From the NCBI RefSeq assembly GCF_018398315.1, contig NZ_JAHBRW010000001.1, positions 3,108,501 to 3,172,500 of the forward strand: 64,000 nt of DNA. The letters run 5' to 3'. This document shows, one piece after another, positions 38,016 to 45,823 of the stretch (positions are counted from its first letter, which is position 1; every line of letters begins with the position of its first letter). The stretch comes from Chelatococcus sp. YT9 (GTDB lineage Bacteria; Pseudomonadota; Alphaproteobacteria; Rhizobiales; Beijerinckiaceae). The position numbers and the translations under genes were made by a program. Under the pieces are notes generated by a model. That model was given only the letters and a program-made list of their open reading frames with translations. It searched no databases and was not told the DNA's origin.

Positions 38016-38447
38016 GTGATAAACGACGCCGAGACTAATACGAACTACGTTGAACTCACCGCTGATATCGTGTCGGCCTATGTCAGCAATAATACTGTCG
38101 GGCCGAGTGACGTGGCTGCGATGATCGGTGAGGTGCACGCCGCACTGGCGCGTGTCACCAGCGGCCCGATCGAGGAGCCGGTGGAGGCGCCGAAGCCGGC
38201 GATCTCCATCAAGAAGTCTATTACGCCGGATTACCTCATTTGCCTTGAGGACGGAAAGAAGTTCAAGTCTCTCAAGCGGCACCTGCGTACGCAGTATGAT
38301 ATCACGCCGGAGCAATACCGCGAGAAATGGGGTCTGCCATCTGACTATCCCATGGTCGCCCCCAACTATGCCAAGGCACGCTCGCAGCTTGCCAAGGATA
38401 TGGGTCTTGGCCAGCAAAGGCGGAAACGGCGCGGCGGTCGCGGTTGA
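38016..38447 (+). CDS. mucR: MucR/Ros-family transcriptional regulator
   Basis: DNA-binding regulator that in rhizobia and Brucella silences or activates exopolysaccharide, motility and cell-cycle genes. The 143-residue protein has the N-terminal oligomerisation region (about 10-45, ELTADIVSAYVSNNTVGPSDV) and the prokaryotic zinc-finger domain (about 70-135: CLEDGKKFKSLKRHL, then MVAPNYAKARSQLAKDMGLG), ending in a basic tail. Of the usual Cys2His2 positions only C76 and H89 remain, with D79 and Q93/Y94 elsewhere, as in MucR homologues that fold with altered or no zinc. The start is GTG at 38016 (AAGGAAAGC upstream), giving the standard 143-residue length; an ATG at 37872 is rejected. Confidence 0.9.
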   Translation: MINDAETNTNYVELTADIVSAYVSNNTVGPSDVAAMIGEVHAALARVTSGPIEEPVEAPKPAISIKKSITPDYLICLEDGKKFKSLKRHLRTQYDITPEQYREKWGLPSDYPMVAPNYAKARSQLAKDMGLGQQRRKRRGGRG

Positions 38448-38558
38448 GCTGCTGAGGCCCTTCAGAACAGAGCGACGTAGCCAACCTCATGTGGAATTCG
38501 GTGATCGTCTAGACCATGTGAACTCCGAGAAGGCCGAGAAAAGGGCCGTTTTGAAGAT

Positions 38559-38584
38559 AGGGCTGAGCCTGCTCAGCCCTGTTT
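38559..38584 (+). terminator. Terminator-like hairpin after mucR
   Basis: Perfect 9-bp stem AGGGCTGAG/CTCAGCCCT (38559-38567, 38572-38580) with a 4-nt loop followed by GTTT. About 110 nt after the mucR stop; the T-run is short. Confidence 0.6.
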
Positions 38585-38664
38585 CGTGCCCCAGCGGTAA
38601 CAAGACGGGCACCGCCTCGCCCGCATGCCTGCATACGACGGGCGAATTGAGCGCGTCACTCCCG

Positions 38665-38691
38665 CGTCGGCCTTCCAGGCCGGCGTTTTTT
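38665..38691 (+). terminator. Strong Rho-independent terminator between mucR and DUF6456 gene
   Basis: 9-bp stem with one G-T pair (CGTCGGCCT at 38665-38673, AGGCCGGCG at 38677-38685), a 3-nt loop and six T. It is the second terminator after mucR. Confidence 0.85.
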
Positions 38692-38815
38692 GTTGCAATT
38701 TCGAAAATAGGAATATATTCATATTATATCACGCCGATCGACTTCCGACGGGCCTTCACCGGGCCAGATAGGAAGCGATAACTAGAACATATCATGAACA
38801 TTGCCGAGGTGCACG

Positions 38816-39667
38816 ATGCGAAATGATGATCGAGCAAATGGAAGCGGGCAGCTCTCCGCAGCGGCGGTGCGCCTCCTGACCCATATTGCGGCTCGCGGAG
38901 CAAGCGCCCGTCAACTCACGGAAATGCCCGATGACATCAACCTTTTTGTCGAGCGCAAGGGCGTGACACTGGGTGCGGGACGTTTGCCTCTCGCTGCGGC
39001 GGGCATGCTCGTCGCGCATGATCTCGCGATATGGGAAGGGACCGGTCCAAGGCGCGTATTGGTGATCACGTCAGCGGGCGTCGCACACTTGCGCAGGCGG
39101 TCAGCCGAGCCGGAGGAGCGCTTTGCGAGTCAGCACCTCAACACCGCAGAAAGGACGCTGGAGGTGGCGGGCGTGCGACGAAAGGTGCGCGTCGACGAAG
39201 GGGAGAGTCCGCTTGCCTGGCTCAGGGCTCGCCACGATCGTAACGGTCGACCTTTTGTCGATGCAGTCTGTTTCGAGGCAGGCGAGCGGCTGCGCGCGGA
39301 CCTGACCATTGCTCAGCTCCTGCCCAAGGTCACGATGCGTTGGACGGCAGGGCCAGTGGGTCAAGGGGGGCAAGGCCCCGCCGCGGCGACGGATGCAATG
39401 ATCGCCGCCCGGCAACGCGCCCGGCGTGCGCTTCAGGCTGTCGGCTCTGATTTCGCTGGCCTTCTCATGGATGTCTGCGGCTTCCTGAAGGGGCTTGAAA
39501 CGGTTGAGCGCGAGCGGGGCTGGCCGCCGCGCTCGGGCAAGGTGATCCTGCAACTAGCCCTGCGGCGATTGGCAGAGGCTTATGGGTTGTCCGCCGAGGC
39601 AAAAGGAAGCGCTGCGGCCAGTGGTATTCGCTGGTGGCATGCGCCGGTCGATCGCATGGAAGCCTGA
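38816..39667 (+). CDS. DUF6456 domain protein, putative DNA-binding regulator
   Basis: A 283-residue protein typical of Hyphomicrobiales. The N-terminal half has a winged-helix-like pattern (AAVRLLTHIAARGASARQL, then LPLAAAGMLVAHDLAIWEGT and RRVLVITSAG, about 10-80). The DUF6456 core (about 125-270) has SPLAWLRARHDRNGRPFVD, MIAARQRARRALQAVGSDFAGLLMDVC and GWPPRSGKVILQLALRRLAEAYGL. It is a predicted transcription factor of unknown regulon. The start is the ATG at 38816 with GAGGTG upstream. It follows mucR in the same direction, but two terminators intervene, so it is a separate unit. Confidence 0.82.
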   Translation: MRNDDRANGSGQLSAAAVRLLTHIAARGASARQLTEMPDDINLFVERKGVTLGAGRLPLAAAGMLVAHDLAIWEGTGPRRVLVITSAGVAHLRRRSAEPEERFASQHLNTAERTLEVAGVRRKVRVDEGESPLAWLRARHDRNGRPFVDAVCFEAGERLRADLTIAQLLPKVTMRWTAGPVGQGGQGPAAATDAMIAARQRARRALQAVGSDFAGLLMDVCGFLKGLETVERERGWPPRSGKVILQLALRRLAEAYGLSAEAKGSAAASGIRWWHAPVDRMEA

Positions 39668-39713
39668 ACGTTGCATTGAGCCCTCGCAGGCGGCCACGGT
39701 CAGCTTGTCTTGC

Positions 39714-40151
39714 TCACGTTGCCGCTTCGGCAAGGGCAGTTCGTGCGTCGGTTTTAATGCGCTCGACCATCGATCGCAGGCCGTTCGAGCGCTGCGGGGT
39801 CAGATGGTCACCAAGCCCAAGCTTGTTGAATAGCGCGAGCGCATCCGTTCCGACAATCTCGCGGGCGGTGTGGCCGGAGAAGATGGCAAAAGTCAGCCCG
39901 ACCAACCCTCGGACGATATGCGCGTCGCTGTCGCCACGGAAACTCACCACCGGCTCGTCGTCGGCATTGCGGGTGATCTGCGTCTCGAGCCAAACCTGGC
40001 TGGCGCAGCCTCGAACCTTGTTGGCCTCGGAGCGGGCGCCATCCGGCAGCGGCTCCAGCATCCGCCCCAGCTCGATGAGGTAGCGGTAACGATCATCCCA
40101 ATCGTCGAGGAACTCGAAATTGTCGAGTATCTCGTCGAGCGGCGGCTGCAT
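39714..40151 (-). CDS. sufE: SufE-family cysteine-desulfuration protein
   Basis: Accepts sulfur from a SufS-type cysteine desulfurase during Fe-S cluster assembly. The 145-residue protein has the persulfide-carrying cysteine in KVRGCASQVWL (C49) and the family core DRYRYLIELGRMLEPLPD, IVRGLVGLTFAIFSGHTAREI. Length and motif are normal. No other suf gene is in the window. Confidence 0.93.
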   Translation of the reverse strand: MQPPLDEILDNFEFLDDWDDRYRYLIELGRMLEPLPDGARSEANKVRGCASQVWLETQITRNADDEPVVSFRGDSDAHIVRGLVGLTFAIFSGHTAREIVGTDALALFNKLGLGDHLTPQRSNGLRSMVERIKTDARTALAEAAT

Positions 40152-40352
40152 GAAACTATCCTTGGTTCGGGCTTTTGCTTCGATGTCTTGGCAGGCCGGT
40201 GTTGACCCGCTCCGTCAAGGTTCAGAGGTGATATGGGCCCTCCACATGCAAAGGGCCAGAGCATTTTCGTCTGTCAACGCGACGGACATCCATTTCTCGG
40301 GCCCACGAGAGCGGAAAGGGAAGGAAGATGCCAGACAGGCCGGAAGGGAGAG

Positions 40353-40673
40353 TTATTTCTGCCGAGCTCCGGTTGCGCCGCCGGCCGGTGTGGCGATCAG
40401 CGCATCGATCAGGTGTCGGCGCGTCTCCGCATCGAGTGAATTCAGGAGACGCGTGGCTTGCTCGGCGGCGGTGATGAGATCGCGGGCGTTATCCGCTGGG
40501 GATAGAGGGCGCGTTGTTCCCGGACCCGTCTTGCCAACACTGCCGGTGATGGCGCTGCGGGATTGGGCCGCGGCTGGGGGAGTGGCGTGATGCTGTTCCT
40601 CCGCGCGGTCGTGAACGGGCGAGAACCAGTAGATCGCCGCGATGCAGATGGCGCAGCGCCATAGCAAACTCAT
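40353..40673 (-). CDS. Small membrane-anchored hypothetical protein
   Basis: A 106-residue protein with an N-terminal hydrophobic segment (MSLLWRCAICIAAIYWFSP, about 3-19) that is either an anchor or an uncleaved signal, a Pro/Ser/Thr-rich linker, and a C-terminal helical piece AEQATRLLNSLDAETRRHLIDALI. It resembles the small proteins commonly found beside sufE and histidine-kinase genes in Hyphomicrobiales (DUF5330-like); I cannot confirm the family. The start ATG at 40673 has no strong ribosome site. Confidence 0.55.
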   Translation of the reverse strand: MSLLWRCAICIAAIYWFSPVHDRAEEQHHATPPAAAQSRSAITGSVGKTGPGTTRPLSPADNARDLITAAEQATRLLNSLDAETRRHLIDALIATPAGGATGARQK

Positions 40674-40813
40674 GGAACATCGCTCACATCACGTCTCCCC
40701 GACGGCAAAATGGCCGTCTCACGCAGGCCTCTCGGCGTTGCCGCACTGTCGGGGTAAGATGCAAAGCGTTTCTTAGCGTTCGTTTAAGCCGCAACTGCCA
40801 TTGTGTGGGCTCA

Positions 40814-42700
40814 ATGGAAAGGGGCGCGCCTATCGAGCGTGTGACGACCGTGACCGCTTTGATCTCTGGATTGTCGTTGCGTCAACGCCTGGCGAACTTG
40901 ATTCACCCCTCGGTCGGGGAGGATGAAGATGAACGCGCGCGTCACGAGCATTTCATCGTAACACGCCTGATCGTTGCTTTCGTTGCCCTGACGGCGCTAC
41001 CGCTCTATCTCGCGGTTTTCGGCGTGCCGTCGCTCGCGCAGCTCCTCGTGCTCATTCTCCTCGCTGCCCCGATCGGCGCCGTCGTGCTGCTGTCGCAGAC
41101 CGGCCGGCTCGATGTTGCCTACGGTCTGTCGTCGGCATCCTTCGCGCTGCTCGTCCTAGTGCTCGCGACCGCTTCCGGAGGCACGACCTCGCCCGCGCTG
41201 ATCTGCCTCGTGGCCCTGCCGGTGGAGGCGCTTCTGTCAGGCTCGACACGCCTGGTGCTGGCGTCGAGCTTCATGGGTGTCGCCGCCGCCTTTACCGTCG
41301 CGATCCTTCAGGCGCTCGGCTTCGTGCAAGCCGGTGGTGTGCAGCCGGGGCTCATGATGCCGCTCTGCGCGTCGGCGGCGATCGGCTATGTGGCGACGCA
41401 GGCGCTCGCAGCCTGCCGCCGAGAGGCCAAGGACCGTGCCGTTATCGCCCAGCACGACGCACGCGATCAGGTGGTTCTGGAGACGATAGGCGATCTCGTC
41501 ACATGGCATGATCGCAGCGGCTCGGTGGTTTTCGTCAGCTCGGCCGCCGAAATCCTGACCGGCCTTCCGGCGCAGCGGCTTTATGGGCGCGGCCTGTTCG
41601 ATCTCGTCCACATCGCTGACCGCCCCGGCTTCATCAAGACGCTGACTGATGCCGTTTTCACCACAGGGCCCTTGAACACGCAGTTCCGGCTCAACGTGGC
41701 TTCCTCCGACCCGGAGACAGGCCCGGCCGCGAGCAGCTTCATCTGGGTAGAGATGACCGTCAAACGCGCCCAGAATGCTGCGGGCGAACTTCTGGACGAT
41801 ACCTATGCTGTCGTTGCGGTGACGCGCGACATCACCCCCCTCAAACAGCATGAGGCTGAACTCGACGAGGCTCTGAGCCAAGCCGAAAGCGCCAATGAGG
41901 CCAAAAGCCGCTTCCTGGCGACCGTCAGCCATGAATTGCGCACGCCCCTCAATGCCATCATTGGTTTTTCCGAGATCCTAGCGAGCCCCGCACTATCACC
42001 GCACGATCAGGCGCGGCAGCGTGAGTATGCAATGATCGTGCAGAACTCGGGCCGCCATCTCCTGGAAATGGTGAACATGCTGCTCGACATGTCGCGGATC
42101 GAGGCGGGCAATTTCGAGGTTGAATTCGAGCCCTTCGATGTGAGCGCCTTGCTCAATGATTGTTGCGATCTCATGCAGCTCAAGGCCAAGGATGCCGAGA
42201 TCGTCCTCCGCCGTCAGTTCGAGCGTAACGACCATGTGCTGGTAGCCGACCAGCGCGCTTGCCGGCAAATTGTGCTCAACCTCATTGCGAATGCGGTGAA
42301 ATTCACGCCGCCGGGCGGAGAAGTTCGTGTGAGTGCAAAGGTCGAGGGCGAGCGTTTCGTTCTCAGTGTCGCGGATACCGGGATCGGCATCGCGGAAGAG
42401 GATATTCCAAGGCTCGGCTCTCCGTTCTTCCAGGCGCGCTCGTCTTACGACCGGCCTTATGAAGGAACCGGGCTGGGCCTATCGGTCGTTAATGGGCTCA
42501 TATCGCTGCACCATGGCACAATCGATATCGCGAGCACCGCCGGCAAGGGCACAACAGTGACCGTGTCGCTGCCTCAGGATTGCCGCACCGGTGTCGTGGC
42601 CCGGCCAACGCGCCAGCGACTGGACATAGGGCTGCCAATGCCCTGGGCTAATCGTCGCAAAGACGACCATGAAAAAGAGGCTGTGAAGCGTCGTGCGTGA
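40814..42700 (+). CDS. Membrane PAS sensor histidine kinase, DivJ/PleC/PdhS type
   Basis: A 628-residue sensor kinase. Five or six helices lie at about 45-200. A PAS domain (about 218-340, LETIGDLVTWHDRSGSVVFVSSAAEILTG) is followed by the HisKA dimerisation helix with phospho-His in VSHELRTPLNAIIGFSEIL (about 373) and an HATPase with NLIANAVKFTPPGGEV (N box), DTGIGI and GTGLGLSV. The HELRTPLNAIIGFSEI form is typical of DivJ/PleC/PdhS kinases that act on the cell-cycle regulator DivK; that assignment is inference. No response regulator is adjacent. The ATG at 40814 was taken; GTG at 40805 is possible. Its 3' end overlaps the next gene by 8 nt. Confidence 0.85.
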   Translation: MERGAPIERVTTVTALISGLSLRQRLANLIHPSVGEDEDERARHEHFIVTRLIVAFVALTALPLYLAVFGVPSLAQLLVLILLAAPIGAVVLLSQTGRLDVAYGLSSASFALLVLVLATASGGTTSPALICLVALPVEALLSGSTRLVLASSFMGVAAAFTVAILQALGFVQAGGVQPGLMMPLCASAAIGYVATQALAACRREAKDRAVIAQHDARDQVVLETIGDLVTWHDRSGSVVFVSSAAEILTGLPAQRLYGRGLFDLVHIADRPGFIKTLTDAVFTTGPLNTQFRLNVASSDPETGPAASSFIWVEMTVKRAQNAAGELLDDTYAVVAVTRDITPLKQHEAELDEALSQAESANEAKSRFLATVSHELRTPLNAIIGFSEILASPALSPHDQARQREYAMIVQNSGRHLLEMVNMLLDMSRIEAGNFEVEFEPFDVSALLNDCCDLMQLKAKDAEIVLRRQFERNDHVLVADQRACRQIVLNLIANAVKFTPPGGEVRVSAKVEGERFVLSVADTGIGIAEEDIPRLGSPFFQARSSYDRPYEGTGLGLSVVNGLISLHHGTIDIASTAGKGTTVTVSLPQDCRTGVVARPTRQRLDIGLPMPWANRRKDDHEKEAVKRRA

Positions 42701-43478
42701 AGTTCTAGCTCGTTCCGATCACGATTTCAGGATCTACGACAGCGCTCCGGAAAAGCCGCGAGCGCGCACACGCGGCCAAACGACTGCCCAAGCTCGCAGT
42801 GCGCGCGGGAAGGGGGCGAAGACATCGACGTCCCGCTCGATCGCGGGCGCTATCGCGAGCGGGGTCCGCCCTATCGCTATTCTGAAGATAATCGCCATCC
42901 CGCTTGTCCGACGGCCCGCGACGGCCCTAACCACCCTTCTGATGACGAGTTGCGCGGTTTTCATCGTGGTCAATGCGGTTGCGCTGCAACCTGGCCAGCA
43001 TCCGGCGCCGCTGTTCGGTTCCGACCGTGGCCGCGCGGTGTCGGAGACAACTCAACGGCCAGCTGAATCCCCGACCCCGGCGACGGTGCCGGTTCCGCCG
43101 CAGCGAGTCGCTGTGCCCACGGCGCCGGCTGCCGTCCAGCCACCAAACCGCCCGGAGCGAGTGCCGCCGGCACCGCGCGAGACGACCGCTGCGTTGCCGC
43201 CCGCGCGGCCGGACGCTATCGGCGATTTCATCCGCGGTGGTTTGCCAGCCACCACGGGCACGATCAATGCAACGCCGCAGGCCTCGCTCGTGCTGCTCAA
43301 TGCGCAGAAGGCCCTGCTCAAGCTGGGCTACGTCATCAAGCCTGATGGATTGATGGGGCCGGCTACGCAGAAGGCGATCGAGATCTTCGAGAAGGACCAT
43401 GGCTTGGCCGTCACAGGCGAACTCGGCGCGCGGACGCTGGAGGCCCTTGCCGCGGCTAGCGGCATGCCGGTTGAATAA
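42693..43478 (+). CDS. Membrane-anchored peptidoglycan-binding domain protein
   Basis: A 261-residue protein with a basic cytoplasmic N-terminus (about 1-75), one transmembrane helix (about 78-97, TALTTLLMTSCAVFIVVNAVAL), a Pro/Ala-rich periplasmic spacer, and a C-terminal PG_binding_1 domain (about 200-258, LLNAQKALLKLGYVIKPDGLMGPATQKAIEIFEKDHGL). It should tether the membrane to peptidoglycan. The start is GTG at 42693, overlapping the histidine-kinase stop by 8 nt, which implies coupled synthesis and perhaps joint function in envelope sensing or cell division. Confidence 0.85.
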   Translation: MREVLARSDHDFRIYDSAPEKPRARTRGQTTAQARSARGKGAKTSTSRSIAGAIASGVRPIAILKIIAIPLVRRPATALTTLLMTSCAVFIVVNAVALQPGQHPAPLFGSDRGRAVSETTQRPAESPTPATVPVPPQRVAVPTAPAAVQPPNRPERVPPAPRETTAALPPARPDAIGDFIRGGLPATTGTINATPQASLVLLNAQKALLKLGYVIKPDGLMGPATQKAIEIFEKDHGLAVTGELGARTLEALAAASGMPVE

Positions 43479-43498
43479 GGGGGACCGGGACATTCGCC

Positions 43499-43840
43499 AT
43501 GCGGCTGAGGACTGATTTCTGGGTGCCTGCCTATATCAGGCGCTGTTCAGTAGAGGGCGCTTATGCCGTTTTGCGCCGGCGCGGTGCCGCCGAGGCCGGA
43601 GCGGTTTTCATCAAGGTTGATCCGCTGGATGGCACCTGCGCGCTCTACGGGCCAGCACCGCAGAGCCTGACAGGCGATCAGCCGGAAGAGCGCTTTTTCC
43701 TCCAGGTCCCGCTGGGCGACCCAAGCCCGCTTGCGGCGGAAGAAAAGCTTCAGCGTGAGATCACTTTCGATCCGGATTTATGGATCGTCGAGGTGGAGGA
43801 TCGAGAGGGGCGCCATTTCCTCAACCTGGCCAAGGAGTGA
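43499..43840 (+). CDS. DUF1491 family protein
   Basis: A 113-residue cytosolic protein of the alphaproteobacterial DUF1491 family: RLRTDFWVPAYIRRC near the N-terminus, then AVLRRRGAAEAGAVFIKVDPLDG, and DPDLWIVEVEDREGRHFL at the end. No function is known for the family. It follows the peptidoglycan-binding gene after 20 nt and is probably the third gene of that transcript. Confidence 0.88.
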   Translation: MRLRTDFWVPAYIRRCSVEGAYAVLRRRGAAEAGAVFIKVDPLDGTCALYGPAPQSLTGDQPEERFFLQVPLGDPSPLAAEEKLQREITFDPDLWIVEVEDREGRHFLNLAKE

Positions 43841-44167
43841 TGACGCCTTTCAAAGGTTGGATGAAAGATTGCGCGCTCTGCTGGAATATTGACGCAGGCC
43901 GCGCGTCCGTCTCGTCGAATGGTTAGCGGAACATGAATCGATCGCGGTGAGAAGGTCCCACCCCGGCCGGCGGCCTCTATTGCGCCGGCTGGACGTGCTA
44001 TAGTTGCGGGCGAAATTCTCGCATCCCGCAAATTCATGGCCGGGGTGCAATTTCTGATTGTGTTTTTGCAGAGCAAGTCACCTCCATTTAAGGAACATTT
44101 AACCACGCCGTACGATTCCTAATGAGGATGGACGCAACCCGGTTCGGGACGCTGTACGGAGGCCGCG
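43841..44167. promoter_or_regulatory. Intergenic stretch with possible EcfG-like promoter for the small downstream gene
   Basis: 327 bp without a gene. GGAAC at 44092-44096 is followed after 16 nt by CGAT at 44113-44116, one base off the EcfG -10 consensus CGTT, 51 nt before the next start. The rest holds nothing recognisable. Confidence 0.35.
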
Positions 44168-44386
44168 ATGGACCAAATTGCCGGTACTCAGTTAGGGCAG
44201 GTTGTTCAGTTGGCGGATCAAGCCGCATTCAAGTCTCGGATGCGCCGTCCGACGGTCCGATCGGACAAGCCTGCCGAGCTCCTGCTTTTCATGGGCGTTC
44301 ACTATGAGCGGCATGAGACGCCATCGCGGAAGCTGCCGCGGCGCGGCAAGAGGCAAGCACCGCAGCGTGACAAGAATGTCTGCTGA
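44168..44386 (+). CDS. Small basic hypothetical protein (72 aa)
   Basis: A 72-residue protein that I do not recognise: MDQIAGTQLGQVVQLADQAAF, then MRRPTVRSDKPAELLLFMGVHYERHE, then a basic tail KLPRRGKRQAPQRDK. Support for being a real gene: a strong ribosome site (GGAGG, 6 nt before the ATG), a plausible promoter upstream, and no overlapping gene. It has no membrane segment. The short FMGVHYERHE stretch could be a conserved core. Confidence 0.6.
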   Translation: MDQIAGTQLGQVVQLADQAAFKSRMRRPTVRSDKPAELLLFMGVHYERHETPSRKLPRRGKRQAPQRDKNVC

Positions 44387-44468
44387 CGTGCGGGCCTACG
44401 CGACAGATCTGACCGCCACCGCGATGTTTGCAATCCATCAATCGTCTTAGGTTTTCCAGGATTTATCC

Positions 44469-45038
44469 TTACGACCGAGGGTTTGGCGGCTGCGGCGCAC
44501 AGAGCAGGCTTTCCGCAGTTTTCTTCGCCTCCGGCATTTCGGTCGGGAAAGCAGCGAGAACGCGGATCACGACGAGCCCGGTGTTCTCCGTCGTCACGAG
44601 GCGCAGGGTGTTGGTTGCCGTCGCGTCTTCGCTATCCGCGACAAACTCGTCGAAATAAGCTTGAGACATGAGCGTGAGCTTCACCTGACCTCGGGTCGCG
44701 GCCTGGTCGGTGATGGCATAGAGCACTTGGCCTCCACGCGCGTGAACGGATAGGGACGCGAAGCTCGCCTCAAGCTTGGCCGAGGCAATGATGGGGCCTT
44801 TGCTGAGGTCGAACGAGCACGCTGCCACCGCCACAGCCGGATCTGGCTGGGGGAAGGGCGGATGCTTCGCAGGGTTGGGGAAAAGAAGGTCGCTCGCGCC
44901 GTCGTCCGTGCCAAAGCGAGCGTACGCATTATGCTCTGCCAGATAAGGGATCGCAAAGATCGTCAGGATATGGACCGCTGCGCCGAGAATAAGACCGGCG
45001 ACCAAGGTCAGCGTGAATGAACCGAGGATGCGCCCCAT
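44469..45038 (-). CDS. DUF1254-family membrane protein
   Basis: A 189-residue protein with an N-terminal helix (GSFTLTLVAGLILGAAVHILTIF, about 7-30) and a periplasmic domain with DPAVAVAACSFDLSKGPIIASA and SLSVHARGGQVLYAITDQAA. In Hyphomicrobiales a protein of this kind is regularly encoded directly after a DUF1214 protein, as here. The ATG at 45038 overlaps the DUF1214 stop (TAATG); a GTG two codons earlier is possible. Probably forms a complex with its neighbour; function unknown. Confidence 0.8.
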   Translation of the reverse strand: MGRILGSFTLTLVAGLILGAAVHILTIFAIPYLAEHNAYARFGTDDGASDLLFPNPAKHPPFPQPDPAVAVAACSFDLSKGPIIASAKLEASFASLSVHARGGQVLYAITDQAATRGQVKLTLMSQAYFDEFVADSEDATATNTLRLVTTENTGLVVIRVLAAFPTEMPEAKKTAESLLCAPQPPNPRS

Positions 45039-45613
45039 TAGCACGCCGTCCGCTTCAGTGTCGGAAGGCCGATGCTGCTGATGGCTCCGGACGTCGGAGA
45101 CAAGGCCGTGTCGTAAAGGCGAAGGACCGCTGAAAATGCCCGCGTTGCCGGCAAAGGAAGCCAGTCGCCGGGCGTCGCTTCGCGTGAAAGATTGATGTTG
45201 ATGGTGCCATCGGCAGAAAGTGTCAGCTCACGAGAGGTGAACCCGTCCCGCTGCAGGGCATTGGGCGACAGCTCGCCGTTCGCATCATAGATCGTTACTG
45301 TCCAGGCGCGTGCCCGCGGCGAGGGACCCGACAACGTGTAGCGACAGGTACTGTCGAGGGGACGGCCGGCTTCGTCCGTGCTCGCGGTGAATACATAGCC
45401 TTCTCCCGACGCAAGCGGAATCCGGGCCGAACGCGCCAGATTGGCGAGCGCATAGGGATCGATCGTCACTGAGCCGAGCTCCGGCCACGTCACCCATTGA
45501 CCGGATTTGACAGCACCGAATGCCGGATCCCCCTTCACGGCGAAATAGGCCGAGCCGAGGCCGGTGGCGGCGCCAATGGCGAAGATCAGGGGCAGGGCGA
45601 TGAATGAGCGCAC
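45038..45613 (-). CDS. DUF1214 domain protein
   Basis: A 191-residue membrane-anchored or exported protein. N-terminal hydrophobic segment FIALPLIFAIGAATGLGSAYFAV (about 4-26); DUF1214 domain (about 85-185) with RAWTVTIYDANGELSPNALQRDGFTSRELTLSADGTINI (split over two strands) and GDWLPLPATRAFSAVLRLYDT. DUF1214 domains occur with DUF1254 in VP1951-like proteins; here the two halves are separate, overlapping genes. Function unknown. Confidence 0.85.
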   Translation of the reverse strand: MRSFIALPLIFAIGAATGLGSAYFAVKGDPAFGAVKSGQWVTWPELGSVTIDPYALANLARSARIPLASGEGYVFTASTDEAGRPLDSTCRYTLSGPSPRARAWTVTIYDANGELSPNALQRDGFTSRELTLSADGTININLSREATPGDWLPLPATRAFSAVLRLYDTALSPTSGAISSIGLPTLKRTAC

Positions 45614-45823
45614 GGCAACGGCGGGTCAGGATCGAGCGAATCGAGGGTGGAGGAGCACAAGGCATCCGCAATCATCAAGCGGCGGCGGGGTTGCAGCGTC
45701 AACCCCGGCTCGTCCGGGGGCACCCTGCAATCCCTGCATGCTGATAGGCTGCTGGAGTACGGCGCAAATGAGATGATGCAATAGGTTCACCACGGTGCCG
45801 TGAGAAGCATCGTTTCTTGAGTA

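Larger units (their letters stand above)
38448..38815. other. Gene-free stretch between mucR and the DUF6456 gene
   Basis: 368 bp with two plus-strand terminator hairpins (38559-38584, 38665-38691), then an AT-rich block (about 38692-38740, with palindrome GAATATATTC) that should be the DUF6456 promoter. Possible MucR target. A 10-codon reading frame at 38793-38825 overlaps the DUF6456 start but has no ribosome site. Confidence 0.5.

Noticed and set aside
38793-38825. Ten-codon leader frame before the DUF6456 gene
   Set aside because: It has no ribosome site and overlaps the real start; chance occurrence is likely.
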